From: Calditrichota bacterium
Lineage (GTDB): Bacteria > Calditrichota > Calditrichia > Calditrichales > Calditrichaceae
Reading direction: 5' to 3'
Assembly (NCBI GenBank): GCA_013151275.1
Contig: JAADIP010000042.1
Location: 1-64,000 of the forward strand
Length of the DNA: 64,000 nucleotides
Shown piece by piece: positions 1 through 8,451 of the stretch. How positions within the stretch are numbered: position 1 is the first letter of the stretch; each line of letters opens with the position of its first letter. The notes under the pieces are model-generated. The model was given only the letters and a program-made list of their open reading frames with translations, was not told where the DNA came from and did no database searches. The translations under genes and the position numbers were made by a program.

Positions 1-262
1 GAGTAATCCGCTTAATTTGTGTTCAAATTTCTTCCGATCAATTTCCTGCAACACGCCGGATCATCTCGATAAATATCAGTAAACTTTCGTGCATTAAGAT
101 CGATCTTTTCCGCGCAACCTGAGTAATCCTCTTAATTTGTGTTCAAATTTCTTCCGATCAATTTCCTGCAACACACCGGATCATCTCGATAAATATCAGT
201 GAACTTTCGTGAATTAAGCCCGATCTTATCAGCGCAATCTGCGTAATCAGCTTAATCTGTGG
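1..262. repeat. Tandem 120-bp direct repeat, two full copies plus a partial third
   Basis: Bases 1-120 and 121-240 are the same 120-bp unit with about nine substitutions and no indels. A third copy begins at 241 (GCGTAATCAGCTTAATCTG) but diverges after about 20 bases. The array may continue beyond the left edge. The unit starts with GAGTAATCCGCTTAATTTGT, and a related 13-mer, AGTAATCCGCTTA, recurs at 4051-4063. No open reading frame runs through it. It resembles the word-like intergenic mosaics elsewhere in this window; function unknown. Confidence 0.9.
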
Positions 263-270
263 TTATTTTT

Positions 271-314
271 TTCACATATTTTTCGGTTGCCTTTCACATA
301 TTTTTCGGTTGCCT
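271..314. repeat. Two perfect tandem copies of a 22-bp unit
   Basis: The unit TTCACATATTTTTCGGTTGC plus CT occurs at 271-292 and again without change at 293-314. It lies directly after the 120-bp repeats and about 75 bp upstream of the membrane protein gene at 388. An exact duplication of this size suggests recent slippage. Confidence 0.9.
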
Positions 315-387
315 TTAATATAATAATTCTTACATTAAAACTGAACTTAAATTTTCCGAAAAATAAAATATTTTGGGAGAAACAGGC

Positions 388-864
388 ATGAATTCGCGGA
401 TGAAGTGGTTAGGCTATATCTTTCTTGTCCTGGGAATTATTTTTTTCCTTGAAAATCTGAATGTCTTTTTGTTGAACTGGTCGCTTTACATCATCTTGGC
501 GGGTATCGCCCTGTTCCTCGGATTTTTTCTGAATCGTGAATTGAGCGTTTTTTTACTTCCGGCGACAATTCTGGTTATTTACGGCGCGCTTTTCTTTTAT
601 TGTCAGGTTACGGAATGGCAAAAGCTGGAAACTTTGTGGCCCGCGCTGCTTATCGCTCCCGGACTGGGATTTGTCCTGCTTTACATTTTAAAAAAAGACA
701 CAAACAAATATCTATTTCCCGGGGGAATCCTTCTGCTTTTCGGCTTGCTCTTTTTTCTTCGTAAAATTCAATACATTAAATATTGGCCCCTTATCATCAT
801 TATTACAGGAATTGTCTTGTTAGTTCGATATTACACGCAGAAATCGAAAAAAGCAGAGAGCTAA
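388..864 (+). CDS. LiaF/DUF5668-like small multipass membrane protein
   Basis: A 158-residue integral membrane protein made almost entirely of hydrophobic helices: about six segments, often in WP-L-I repeats such as WPALLIAPG and WPLIIIITG, with a short Lys-rich cytoplasmic tail. This is the pattern of the LiaI/LiaF-type transmembrane region (DUF5668), found in envelope-stress sensor proteins, but the extracellular LiaF C-terminal domain is absent. The ATG at 388 is preceded by GGGAGA at good spacing; an in-frame TTG at 373 is less likely. The homoserine dehydrogenase gene follows after 23 bp, but no functional link is evident. The family call rests on pattern only. Confidence 0.7.
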   Translation: MNSRMKWLGYIFLVLGIIFFLENLNVFLLNWSLYIILAGIALFLGFFLNRELSVFLLPATILVIYGALFFYCQVTEWQKLETLWPALLIAPGLGFVLLYILKKDTNKYLFPGGILLLFGLLFFLRKIQYIKYWPLIIIITGIVLLVRYYTQKSKKAES

Positions 865-887
865 AGAAATTAGGTATCGGTTGAAAG

Positions 888-1922
888 ATGAAAAACAAAC
901 CCAGAATTCTGATGATAGGTTTTGGCAATGTGGGAAAAGAATTAATTCGCCTGTTTGCGGAACCCAAACCGCGTTTTCCCGCCCTTGTTCCCGATTCATT
1001 AACAATTACGGGCGTCGTAACCAAATCCCACGGCGCTTTGTACAATCCCCGCGGATTAAGTCCCTCCGCGATTTTACAGACCTATCGACAGGATGCCGGT
1101 TTTGATCGTAACTCATCCGATTTTTATTCCGGCGGTGTCTTGGAACTTTTGTCCGGCGGCGATTACGATATTTTGGTCGAACTTTCCGCTTTGAATATCC
1201 GTTCAAAAGGCGAACCGGCGTTTACTTATATTAAACAGGCGCTGCAAAAAGGCAGGCACGCGGTTACGGCAAACAAGGGTCCGCTGGCTTTTCATTTTAA
1301 AGAATTGCGGGAGCTGGCGAAAAAGAGAAATCGTCTTTTGCTGTTTGAATCGACAGTCATGGACGGCACGCCGGTTTTTAATCTGATCAAGCACGGTTTG
1401 CGCGGCGCGTCTGTTTTAAGTTTTTCCGGAATTTTGAATTCAACCACTAATTTTTTATCGGAATTAACAGAACGGGGAATAAGTATTGATCGCGCTCTGG
1501 AGTCAGCCCGGGCAAAAGGCATTGTCGAAGCCGATCCTTCCGACGATCTTGAGGGATGGGACGCTGCCGCCAAAACTGCGATTCTTTGCAATGTTTTGTT
1601 TGATTCGGAAATAACGCCGTTTCAGATTCCGAGATCGACCTTTGAAGAAATTTTCGCCAAAGATATCCGGCGCTCAGTTGAGCAGAAATTAAGATGGAAA
1701 TTCATCTGCGAAGGAACCCGGGTAAAGCAAAAGATTCACGCTTCGGTAAAACTTACGCCCGTTGACGAATCGCATCCCTTTTACCGGATCAACGGAACAA
1801 GCTCGGTTCTGCGGATCGAAGCGGATTCTCTGGCGCCGTTAACCATTGTTCAGGAAAATCCCACCGTCACCGATACGGCTTACGGCGTGATTAACGATTT
1901 GCTTGAAATCACTGACTCGTAA
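888..1922 (+). CDS. hom: Homoserine dehydrogenase (short form, no ACT domain)
   Basis: A 344-residue cytoplasmic NAD(P)-dependent oxidoreductase expected to reduce aspartate semialdehyde to homoserine in threonine and methionine synthesis. The N-terminal Rossmann motif is GFGNVG (about residues 11-16). The family signature GILNSTTNFLSE lies mid-protein, followed by DPSDDLEGWDAAAK, which carries the conserved acidic residues and lysine of the catalytic domain. At 344 residues it lacks the C-terminal ACT domain of allosteric versions, so threonine feedback through ACT is not expected. The ATG at 888 is preceded by a weak GAAAG. No other threonine genes are adjacent. Confidence 0.88.
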   Translation: MKNKPRILMIGFGNVGKELIRLFAEPKPRFPALVPDSLTITGVVTKSHGALYNPRGLSPSAILQTYRQDAGFDRNSSDFYSGGVLELLSGGDYDILVELSALNIRSKGEPAFTYIKQALQKGRHAVTANKGPLAFHFKELRELAKKRNRLLLFESTVMDGTPVFNLIKHGLRGASVLSFSGILNSTTNFLSELTERGISIDRALESARAKGIVEADPSDDLEGWDAAAKTAILCNVLFDSEITPFQIPRSTFEEIFAKDIRRSVEQKLRWKFICEGTRVKQKIHASVKLTPVDESHPFYRINGTSSVLRIEADSLAPLTIVQENPTVTDTAYGVINDLLEITDS

Positions 1923-2083
1923 AAAATGAAATAACGGAAATTTTAAAATCGACAGCGCGCCGACTTTCAGCCGCGGCGGAAGGGAGAGCGGAGACAAAAA
2001 AAGCGTAATTATAAGAGATTTTGAATCGAAATACTTTTTACGAATTTTTTAATTTTAGAACAAACCAAAACCGGAGAAGAGTC

Positions 2084-3118
2084 ATGAAAGCTATTCGTAT
2101 TCATCAACACGGTAGTGTTGAAGTTTTGCAAATCGATGAAATTCCCCTGCCGGGAATTGAAGCGGATGAAGTTTTGATAAAAGTGGAGACCGCTGCGCTA
2201 AATCATCTGGATTTGTGGGTAAGGCAGGGCATTCCGGGCGTTCCGCTTCCTGTGGTTACGGGCAGCGAAGCAGCCGGAATTATCGTCGAAGTGGGCGATA
2301 TTGCTCATAATCGATACGGCTTAAAAAAAGGCGACGAAGTTTTCACCATCCCCATACGAAGCTGCGGATTTTGCGCCTACTGTATGGCTGGGCAGGAAAA
2401 TTTGTGCTCCGATTTCCACATTCCCGGCGAAAGCATTCAGGGAGTGCAGGCTGAATACATTGCCGTTCCCGCGCCTTATGTTCTTAAAAAGCCGCAAAAC
2501 CTGAACTGGGAGGAAGCGGCAGCCTTTTCCTTAACCGGAATGACCGCCTATCACATGCTGGTTCAAAAAGCCCGCATTCATCCGGGGCAGGAGCTTTTGA
2601 TTTACGGCGCGTCGTCCGGCGTGGGCAGCGCCGCCATTCAAATCGCCAAAGTTTACGGCTGCCTGGTAATAACAACTGCGGGAAATCGGGAGAAAGCGGA
2701 ATTTGCCAAAAAGTTGGGCGCCGATTATGTGATCCGCTATGATCGGGAGCCGGTCGGTAAAACCGTCAAGCAGATTACAAACGGCAGAGGGGTAGATGTG
2801 GTGATTGAACACACCGGCGAAAAAACATGGATCGACAGCCTGCGGGCGCTGAAAAAAGGCGGGAAAATCGTTACCTGCGGCGCGACCACAGGACCTAAAG
2901 TGGAAATTGACCTGCGTGTGCTCTTTATTAAACATCAGCAAATCATAGGTTCAACCATGGGCACCCGCCGCGATGTGCTCGATCTTTTGTCGCTTATTGA
3001 AAAAGATCTCTTTAAGCCGGTGATCTCTAAAATTTTCTCTTTTGAGGATGTGGTAAAAGCGCACCTGTTTCTGGAACAGGGCAAATCGTTGGGTAAAATA
3101 GTTTTGAAGTTTGAATAA
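2084..3118 (+). CDS. Zinc-dependent MDR alcohol dehydrogenase / quinone oxidoreductase-like
   Basis: A 344-residue medium-chain dehydrogenase/reductase. The GroES-like N-terminal half carries the structural zinc ligands in CGFCAYCMAGQENLC. The Rossmann half has the nucleotide-binding motif YGASSGVGSAAIQIA, followed by GADYVIRYD and GRGVDVVIEHTG. This architecture fits zinc alcohol dehydrogenases close to the quinone oxidoreductase branch; the substrate cannot be told from sequence. The start is the ATG at 2084, because CCGGAGAAGA sits 5-10 bases upstream and the family N-terminus (MKAIRIHQHG) begins there. The gene stands alone, with about 160 bp upstream and 250 bp downstream. Confidence 0.88.
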   Translation: MKAIRIHQHGSVEVLQIDEIPLPGIEADEVLIKVETAALNHLDLWVRQGIPGVPLPVVTGSEAAGIIVEVGDIAHNRYGLKKGDEVFTIPIRSCGFCAYCMAGQENLCSDFHIPGESIQGVQAEYIAVPAPYVLKKPQNLNWEEAAAFSLTGMTAYHMLVQKARIHPGQELLIYGASSGVGSAAIQIAKVYGCLVITTAGNREKAEFAKKLGADYVIRYDREPVGKTVKQITNGRGVDVVIEHTGEKTWIDSLRALKKGGKIVTCGATTGPKVEIDLRVLFIKHQQIIGSTMGTRRDVLDLLSLIEKDLFKPVISKIFSFEDVVKAHLFLEQGKSLGKIVLKFE

Positions 3119-3306
3119 ATCAAAAGAATCCTGTAATCGGGTTGATTAATATTCGGGCGTTTGGCGCAGGGAAATCGGTAACCTTGCCGGATCATTTTTA
3201 CGCCGCGCCTTTCTTGAATAAATTCGGCGCAATGAGATAAAATCGGTTTCGGGCGGGAAAACAGCGATTCTTTTTGGCAAAAATTACAATTTTACCTCTG
3301 ATAGTA

Positions 3307-3336
3307 TTGATTTGGATATCGTTTTTGTTATAAATT
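3307..3336 (+). promoter_or_regulatory. Putative sigma-70-type promoter for the DksA-like gene
   Basis: TTGATT at 3307-3312 is followed after 16 bp by TATAAATT at 3329-3336, about 37 bp upstream of the DksA-like start codon. The same -10 core, TAAATT, occurs in the putative rplU and rplM promoters of this window. Confidence 0.5.
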
Positions 3337-3372
3337 CAAACTGTTAATAAATTTAAGAGGGGGCGCCAGCCG

Positions 3373-3744
3373 ATGACATCCGATAAATTACAGGAGTTTA
3401 AAGAGCTTCTTCTAAAAAAGCGGAAGGAAACGCTGAAAGAACGCGACCGTTACCGGGAGCTGTTGCGAAATATCAATTCGGAAGAAGAAGATTTCGCCAA
3501 AACCGCCTACAAATTCTCGGAATTCGGTACGGCTACCATGAACCGCGAGCAATCGTTTCTGTTCCTCTCGCGCATGGACAAATACCTTCAGCAAATTGAC
3601 AGGGCTCTGGAAATGATCGAAGTCGGGACTTACGGAATATGCCGCGTTTGCGGTAAAGAAATCGATGAGGCGCGTTTGAAAGCCGTTCCTACCACGCGCA
3701 TTTGTTTTACCTGCAAACAAAACGAAGCCAAAGCCGCCCGCTGA
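3373..3744 (+). CDS. TraR/DksA family C4 zinc-finger regulator
   Basis: A 123-residue protein with an N-terminal coiled coil rich in Lys, Glu and Arg (residues 1-75) and a C4 zinc finger with cysteines at 90, 93, 111 and 114 (CRVC, then CFTC). This is the DksA/TraR architecture: such proteins enter the RNA polymerase secondary channel and change transcription initiation, often with ppGpp. The acidic DxxDxA coiled-coil tip of E. coli DksA is not obvious; DFAKTA occupies a similar place, so the mechanism may differ. A strong AGAGGGGG ribosome site precedes the ATG. The gene appears monocistronic, with its own promoter and a possible terminator. Confidence 0.88.
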   Translation: MTSDKLQEFKELLLKKRKETLKERDRYRELLRNINSEEEDFAKTAYKFSEFGTATMNREQSFLFLSRMDKYLQQIDRALEMIEVGTYGICRVCGKEIDEARLKAVPTTRICFTCKQNEAKAAR

Positions 3745-3770
3745 TTTACGCTTGCATTCCGGCTTTTTTT
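3729..3770 (+). terminator. Possible intrinsic terminator of the DksA-like gene
   Basis: AAAGCCG near 3730-3736 can pair with CGGCTTT at 3760-3766, which runs directly into a T tract. The loop is long, and the 5' arm lies inside the end of the coding region, so strength is uncertain. Confidence 0.4.
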
Positions 3771-4271
3771 AACTCTCCTTACAAATATCCCGAATAAAAG
3801 TTTAAAACCGACCGTTTTTTACCCTCATGCGAAACGGGGTATTTATTATTTTCCGATTATTTCTTGCGATCTTTAACCCCTTATTTTTTCAATGCAATTA
3901 TTCCGCAACCAACGCAGAATGTAATTTACCTCTTAAAACAAGGGGAATGTTTCGGAAATCGCATTGGCTCTTTGCTCTTATTTTCTATATATTGTCACAT
4001 ATTAAATAGCAAAAATATTTTCGGAGAAAAAGGTTTAAAGACGCGCTGAAAGTAATCCGCTTATTTTGAGCAGTAGGGTTAATTTCAGATTTTGAAAACG
4101 CGAAATCCCGCAAAACAGATAAGACGGCAGATTCCGAAAAAGCGGTTATTGCCTTCGCAGAAAATTGAGTAAAAGAGATACTGCGATGCCGACTCTTTTT
4201 GAAGATCACGGAATTTAACGGCGCTTTTTGATCGGATACTTCGGCGTTGTTTGCAGGATTGTAAACGATAA
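3745..4271. other. Intergenic stretch without a recognisable gene
   Basis: About 530 bp. Two short overlapping open frames (about 3827-4049) have no ribosome site, no family resemblance and low-complexity Phe/Leu composition, so they are not called. A 13-base match to the 120-bp repeat at position 1 (AGTAATCCGCTTA) lies at 4051-4063. Otherwise nothing is recognised. Confidence 0.6.
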
Positions 4272-5333
4272 ATGGTTAAACACAAAAAGGGAGTGTTAAA
4301 ATTGAAGAATAACCAACCGTCTGTTCAAGAGTTGAAAGATCTGTATGAGGCAGCGACAGAGTTTTATAAAACCGGATGCTGGAACTGGATGTGGGATACG
4401 GACATATTCGGAGTGCAAAATCCCGTAACCGGCGAGATAGGTTATTGCTGCATAATGGGCAGGGGCGGACAACATTACGGTCTGGCTGTTTATCTGGGTA
4501 CCGGGGGACTAAACGGATATCTGAACATCCAATCGGGAAAAATTAACATGTCCTCGCCCGATGCTCTTCATATTCAGAATTGCCTGATGGCTTCGTTTGA
4601 AGACAAAGGGTTTTTATCCGAGGAAGATCTGCAGGTAATAAAAGGGCTCGGCTTAAAATTCAAAGGAAAGAACGCATATCCTCAATTCAGGAATTATGAA
4701 CCCGGGTATTATCCCTGGTATTTGAACGGCGAAGAGGCGAAATATCTGACCGTTGTTTTAAAACAGGTGATAGACGTCGCTTTGCGCTTTAAAACAAATC
4801 CCAAAATGCTCACTTCTCCCGACAAGAATCAATATTTAGTCAGGACGCCCGTAGAGGGAGAAAACGGTTTGATGTGGGAGGATAAATGGTTAGAGCCCGC
4901 GCCCGAAGAAAAAACGGAAATCGGCGCGGAACCTGTCGATACGAAGCGTCTGGAAAAAATCAAGAAAAAGATGCCCGAGCGTCAGGGAATTTGGGAAATG
5001 GATTTCTTCTATTCTCCTCAGCCCATAAAAGAGGAAAAAGACGATAAACCTTATTTCCCGTTTATGGTTTTATGGGTGGAACATTATTCGGGCGCGGTCT
5101 TAAATTTTAATTTGATAAAACCCGCGGAATTCGCGCATGAAATCCGGGAGCAATTTTTAAAATTTGCGGAAAGCGCCGAATCTTTGCCTCAGAAAATAAT
5201 GGTTAAAAAAGAAGAAGCCGTAAAACTACTCGAACCTATTACTTCCGGACTGGGAATTCACTTAAAAAAGGTCGGGATAATGGCGGCGCTGGAAAAAGCT
5301 CAAATCCACTTGTATGAATATTTCAATAAATGA
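4272..5333 (+). CDS. Protein of unknown function (DUF6930/DUF7309-like)
   Basis: A 353-residue soluble protein without a signal peptide or membrane helix. The N-terminal half contains WNWMWDTDIFGV and a Gly-rich GRGGQHYGLAVYLG stretch. The C-terminal half (from about 235) contains EMDFFYSPQPI and a beta-rich region ending in a helical GIHLKKVGIMAALEKA. This layout recalls proteins annotated with DUF7309 followed by DUF6930, whose function is unknown. The identification is from memory of the pattern and is tentative. Start choice is open: the ATG at 4272 has no clear ribosome site, while an in-frame TTG at 4302 is preceded by AAGGGAG at 8-bp spacing and may be the real start (343 residues). 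It stands alone between long gaps. Confidence 0.7.
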   Translation: MVKHKKGVLKLKNNQPSVQELKDLYEAATEFYKTGCWNWMWDTDIFGVQNPVTGEIGYCCIMGRGGQHYGLAVYLGTGGLNGYLNIQSGKINMSSPDALHIQNCLMASFEDKGFLSEEDLQVIKGLGLKFKGKNAYPQFRNYEPGYYPWYLNGEEAKYLTVVLKQVIDVALRFKTNPKMLTSPDKNQYLVRTPVEGENGLMWEDKWLEPAPEEKTEIGAEPVDTKRLEKIKKKMPERQGIWEMDFFYSPQPIKEEKDDKPYFPFMVLWVEHYSGAVLNFNLIKPAEFAHEIREQFLKFAESAESLPQKIMVKKEEAVKLLEPITSGLGIHLKKVGIMAALEKAQIHLYEYFNK

Positions 5334-5371
5334 GAAGCGGAATATTTTTGTTTGGGAGAGAAATCTTAAAA

Positions 5372-5417
5372 CTTTGATAAAAACAAAAGATTTCTCGCCG
5401 CTTCGCTCCTCGCAATG
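5372..5417 (-). repeat. 46-bp interspersed repeat, copy A (minus orientation)
   Basis: Read on the minus strand this starts ATTGCGAGGAGCGAAGCG and ends with AATCTTTTGTTTTTATC then AAAG. A second copy in plus orientation lies at 13844-13889, with the 17-base tail identical. Copy A also overlaps a 10-bp perfect inverted repeat (GAGAAATCTT at 5358-5367, AAGATTTCTC at 5387-5396). It lies between the DUF6930-like gene and mntH. No coding potential was seen. Confidence 0.8.
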
Positions 5418-5551
5418 ACAAATATCGACCTTTTTAGAGCGGACATATAACTGTTTTTTGGTTGTTTTTTAATTTAATTTTCCGACAGTCGGTTTGGGCT
5501 GAATTAAAAGTAATAAAAGCGGATTAAATCTCTTAAAGGTGAGTGCGTATT

Positions 5552-6802
5552 ATGACAGGGGCAGCGGGAATTAATAAGAAAAGAACGTTTAAAAAAATTC
5601 TTAGCTTTCTTGGTCCCGGTTTCCTTATTACGGTTGGCTTTATCGATCCCGGCAATTGGGCAACCAATATCGAAGGCGGATCAAAGTTTGGCTACGATCT
5701 GCTTTGGGTAATTACGCTTGGCACGATAATGCTTATTGTTATCCAGCACATGGCTGCCAAGCTTGGTATTGCAACCGGAAAGTCGCTTGCGGTTAACATA
5801 AGGGAACGCTTTTCGCCTCCGGTTTCGGCTTTTCTGGGACTGTCGATAGTGCTGGCGTGTGTCGCGACCGATGTGGCGGAACTGCTGGGCGGGGCTATCG
5901 GATTCAAGTTGCTTTTTAACATACCCCTCTGGTCGGGAGCCCTGCTTACCGTAATACTCGAAATCTTTTTGATCGTCAGTCAGAGATATCACCGGCTCGA
6001 AAAGATCATTATCGGTTTTTTGGGCATCATCGCTCTGTCCTACGTGGTGGAAATCGCCCTCGTCAAACCCGACTGGGCGGTATTGGCGCCGTCCGTAATA
6101 ATCCCCAAGCTTAATACAAGCAGTATTTATGTGGCAATGGCTATCCTCGGCGCGGTCGTAATGCCTCACAATATTTTTCTTCATTCCAATGTCATTCACA
6201 GTAGAAAATGGGGTATTTCCAGAGACGAGAAAAAGAAACTTTTACGCTACGAGAAGATAGACACATCCACCGCCATGTTGTTGGGCTGGGTGGTTAATTC
6301 GGCGATGATCATAGTAGCCGCCGCCGTCTTTTTCCGCCATGATGTTTTTGTTAACAGCATCGAACAGGCATCAGCCACGCTGGAGCCGTTTGCCGGACCC
6401 CTTGCCGGTTTTCTGTTTGCCGTCGCCCTTGTTTTTGCCGGCGTCGGTTCTTCGGTAACATCGTCAATGGCGGAAGTTAATGTGATTACGGGCTTCCTGG
6501 GAAAATCGGAAGATCCTCAAACCTTTCTTTATAAAATTTCCGTCTTTATTACCGCTATTCCGTCATTTCTGGTCATCCTTCTCAGTTTGGATACATTCCG
6601 GATACTGATCTTTAGTCAGGTCGTGTTGAGTATCCAGCTTCCCTTTACCCTTATTCCGCTGTTGATTCTCTCCCGCGACCGTAACGTTATGGGCTATTTC
6701 AGAAGCAGTAACAGAGAATTCGTTATCGCTCTGATCATTTCGGGCATTGTCATTATCCTTAATATGTATCTGCTTTACTCAATCATTGCAGGGAGAAGTT
6801 AA
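5552..6802 (+). CDS. mntH: Nramp-family divalent metal ion transporter (Mn/Fe)
   Basis: A 416-residue inner-membrane protein with about eleven hydrophobic segments. The Nramp metal-site motifs are both visible: DPGNWATNIEGGS in the first helix (the DPGN motif) and MPHNIFLHS in the sixth (the MPH motif). These residues bind Mn2+ or Fe2+ in characterised Nramps, so proton-coupled manganese or iron uptake is expected. The ATG at 5552 is chosen because AAGGTGAG lies 8 bp upstream; a GTG at 5543 is in frame but overlaps that ribosome site. A universal stress protein gene follows after one base, so the two are surely cotranscribed. No metalloregulator gene is adjacent. Confidence 0.92.
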   Translation: MTGAAGINKKRTFKKILSFLGPGFLITVGFIDPGNWATNIEGGSKFGYDLLWVITLGTIMLIVIQHMAAKLGIATGKSLAVNIRERFSPPVSAFLGLSIVLACVATDVAELLGGAIGFKLLFNIPLWSGALLTVILEIFLIVSQRYHRLEKIIIGFLGIIALSYVVEIALVKPDWAVLAPSVIIPKLNTSSIYVAMAILGAVVMPHNIFLHSNVIHSRKWGISRDEKKKLLRYEKIDTSTAMLLGWVVNSAMIIVAAAVFFRHDVFVNSIEQASATLEPFAGPLAGFLFAVALVFAGVGSSVTSSMAEVNVITGFLGKSEDPQTFLYKISVFITAIPSFLVILLSLDTFRILIFSQVVLSIQLPFTLIPLLILSRDRNVMGYFRSSNREFVIALIISGIVIILNMYLLYSIIAGRS

Positions 6803-6803
6803 A

Positions 6804-7214
6804 ATGCAGGTTTACAAAAAGATTTTGGTCACTATCGATTGTTCGCCGGTGGACGACACGATTCTTAAACATGTGTCGTTGCTTGCCCTTCAGAATAAGG
6901 CAAAAATCTATCTCCTGCACGTGGTTCACTCGCACACTCTCGATCAGGATCGCGCTATGCGCGAAAAGGCTGAAGCGACTTTGACCTCTTACCGCGCGAG
7001 TTTGCAGGAGCAAGGCGTCGATGTGACCGTCTTAATAAGGGGCGGCGAACCCGAAAAAGAGATATTGAAAGAAATTGAGGAAAATGATTATGACCTGGTG
7101 GCAATGGCGACCCACGGTCATACCTTTTTCGGCGATTTTCTGTACGGAAGCGTTTCCGACATTCTCAAACACAAAATCAACGTTCCTTTGCTGCTGATAA
7201 AATCGGATCGCTGA
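6804..7214 (+). CDS. Universal stress protein (UspA family)
   Basis: A 136-residue cytoplasmic protein with the UspA fold: KILVTIDCSPVDD at the N-terminus and a C-terminal THGHTFFGDFLYGSVSDILKH region ending in VPLLLIK. The usual ATP-binding motif is G-2x-G-9x-G(S/T); here the second glycine position is Phe (GHTF), so nucleotide binding may be altered. The start is the ATG at 6804, preceded by GGGAGAAG and one base after the mntH stop. Coupling to a metal transporter suggests a role in regulating or sensing metal uptake; that is inference from position only. Confidence 0.88.
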   Translation: MQVYKKILVTIDCSPVDDTILKHVSLLALQNKAKIYLLHVVHSHTLDQDRAMREKAEATLTSYRASLQEQGVDVTVLIRGGEPEKEILKEIEENDYDLVAMATHGHTFFGDFLYGSVSDILKHKINVPLLLIKSDR

Positions 7215-7760
7215 GCAAGAGAAACGGCGGAACCTGACCCGAAGAAGCCGCAAGAGAAAATTAACAGCCGACCAGGCAGATTACACGAATGACAACAATA
7301 CTAAGCCTTATGATGATTTTGAAAATTCGGTAAATTTAAAATCATGGAAATCAGATAAATCCCATAAATCAAGGTTCAGACAACTGTAACCGCAAAGTTA
7401 GCAAAAAAGGCGCAAATATGAATTCGCCAAATTGGATTAAAAAACGGAATCGAAACGGAAACAAATTCTCCGATTAATAAATTAAAAAAACCTCTGCGTC
7501 CTCTGCGTCTCTGCGGTAAAGAAACAACCGCAAAGTTATCGCAAGAGTCGCAAATAGGATAGGCAAAAACGGAATCGAAACGGAAACAAATTCTCCGATT
7601 AATAAATTAAAAAAACCTCCGCGTCCTCTGCGTCTCTGCGGTAACGAAAACCGGTAAAATTAGATTCTTGCTTGTCGGAATTCAGGCTCGTCCGGGGCGG
7701 GAGGATAATAAACAGAATTTCTACAAAATCGTACTCTAAATTTATTCTGAGGCAGGCAAA
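7215..7760. repeat. Intergenic region with phrase-like direct repeats
   Basis: A gene-free gap of about 545 bp. Bases 7440-7521 and 7565-7646 are near-identical copies at a period of 125 bp, each ending in the word-like run CTCTGCGTCCTCTGCGTCTC then TGCGGTAA. Each copy is preceded by ACCGCAAAGTTA (7389 and 7527). Bases 7338-7382 hold another phrase of repeated words (AAATCATGGAAATCAGATAA, then ATCCCATAAATCAAGG). No open frame of interest occurs. It lies upstream of the two-component operon, whose promoter must be at the right end of the gap. Confidence 0.85.
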
Positions 7761-8438
7761 ATGAAACTTTTGTTGGTTGAAGACAACCGGACATTGGCGG
7801 CGGATTTAAAGCAGTTTTTAACGGAGAACGATTTTTTAGTCGAAACCGCCGAAACATTTTCCGAGGCTCGGGAAAAAATAGGATTATATCAATACGACCT
7901 GATTATTCTCGACCTCGGGTTACCCGACGGAAACGGACTTAATTTGATTCCGATTATTAAAGAACGCGCCTTCGAATGCGGAATTTTAATTGTCACGGCG
8001 CGCGATTCGGTGGAAGATAAGGTTAAAGGCTTGGATTTGGGAGCGGACGACTACATCACCAAACCGTTCCACAAGGCGGAACTGAACGCCCGCGTTCGCT
8101 CGCTTTTACGAAGAAAAAAATTTAACGGCGGCAATGAGCTGAGTTTTAACGAAATACGTGTGGATCTGTATTCCGCGCAGGCGTTTGTTCACGATAAGCC
8201 CATTGCCTTAACGCGCAAAGAATACGATCTGCTGCTTTATTTTCTTTACAACCGGAATCGCGTGCTGACCAAAGAGAGCATTGCCGAGCATTTGTGGGGC
8301 GATCATATCGATCAGCAGGATCGGTTCGATTTTATTTACAACCACATAAAGAACTTACGCAAAAAACTCATGAACGCCGGCGGGAAAAATTACATCCGTG
8401 CCATGTATGGCATGGGTTATAAGTTTACGGACCGGTAA
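7761..8438 (+). CDS. OmpR/PhoB-family response regulator
   Basis: A 225-residue two-component regulator. The N-terminal receiver has acidic pocket residues in LVEDN, the phosphoacceptor Asp51 (ILDLGLPDGNG) and the conserved Lys101 (YITKPF). The C-terminal winged helix (about 125-225) contains TRKEYDLLLYFL and the terminal YGMGYKF hairpin typical of OmpR-type DNA binding. The ATG at 7761 is preceded by GAGGCAGG. The partner kinase gene starts 13 bp downstream. The target genes are unknown; the two envelope proteins that follow the kinase are candidates. Confidence 0.92.
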   Translation: MKLLLVEDNRTLAADLKQFLTENDFLVETAETFSEAREKIGLYQYDLIILDLGLPDGNGLNLIPIIKERAFECGILIVTARDSVEDKVKGLDLGADDYITKPFHKAELNARVRSLLRRKKFNGGNELSFNEIRVDLYSAQAFVHDKPIALTRKEYDLLLYFLYNRNRVLTKESIAEHLWGDHIDQQDRFDFIYNHIKNLRKKLMNAGGKNYIRAMYGMGYKFTDR

Positions 8439-8451
8439 AAAGGATAATATG

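Noticed and set aside
1-262. 120-bp repeats as a CRISPR or attachment site
   Set aside because: Copies are adjacent without spacers, and there is no integrase or tRNA gene next to them.
3827-4049. Two overlapping short plus-strand open frames
   Set aside because: No ribosome site, low-complexity hydrophobic composition and no family resemblance; likely random frames in an AT-rich gap.
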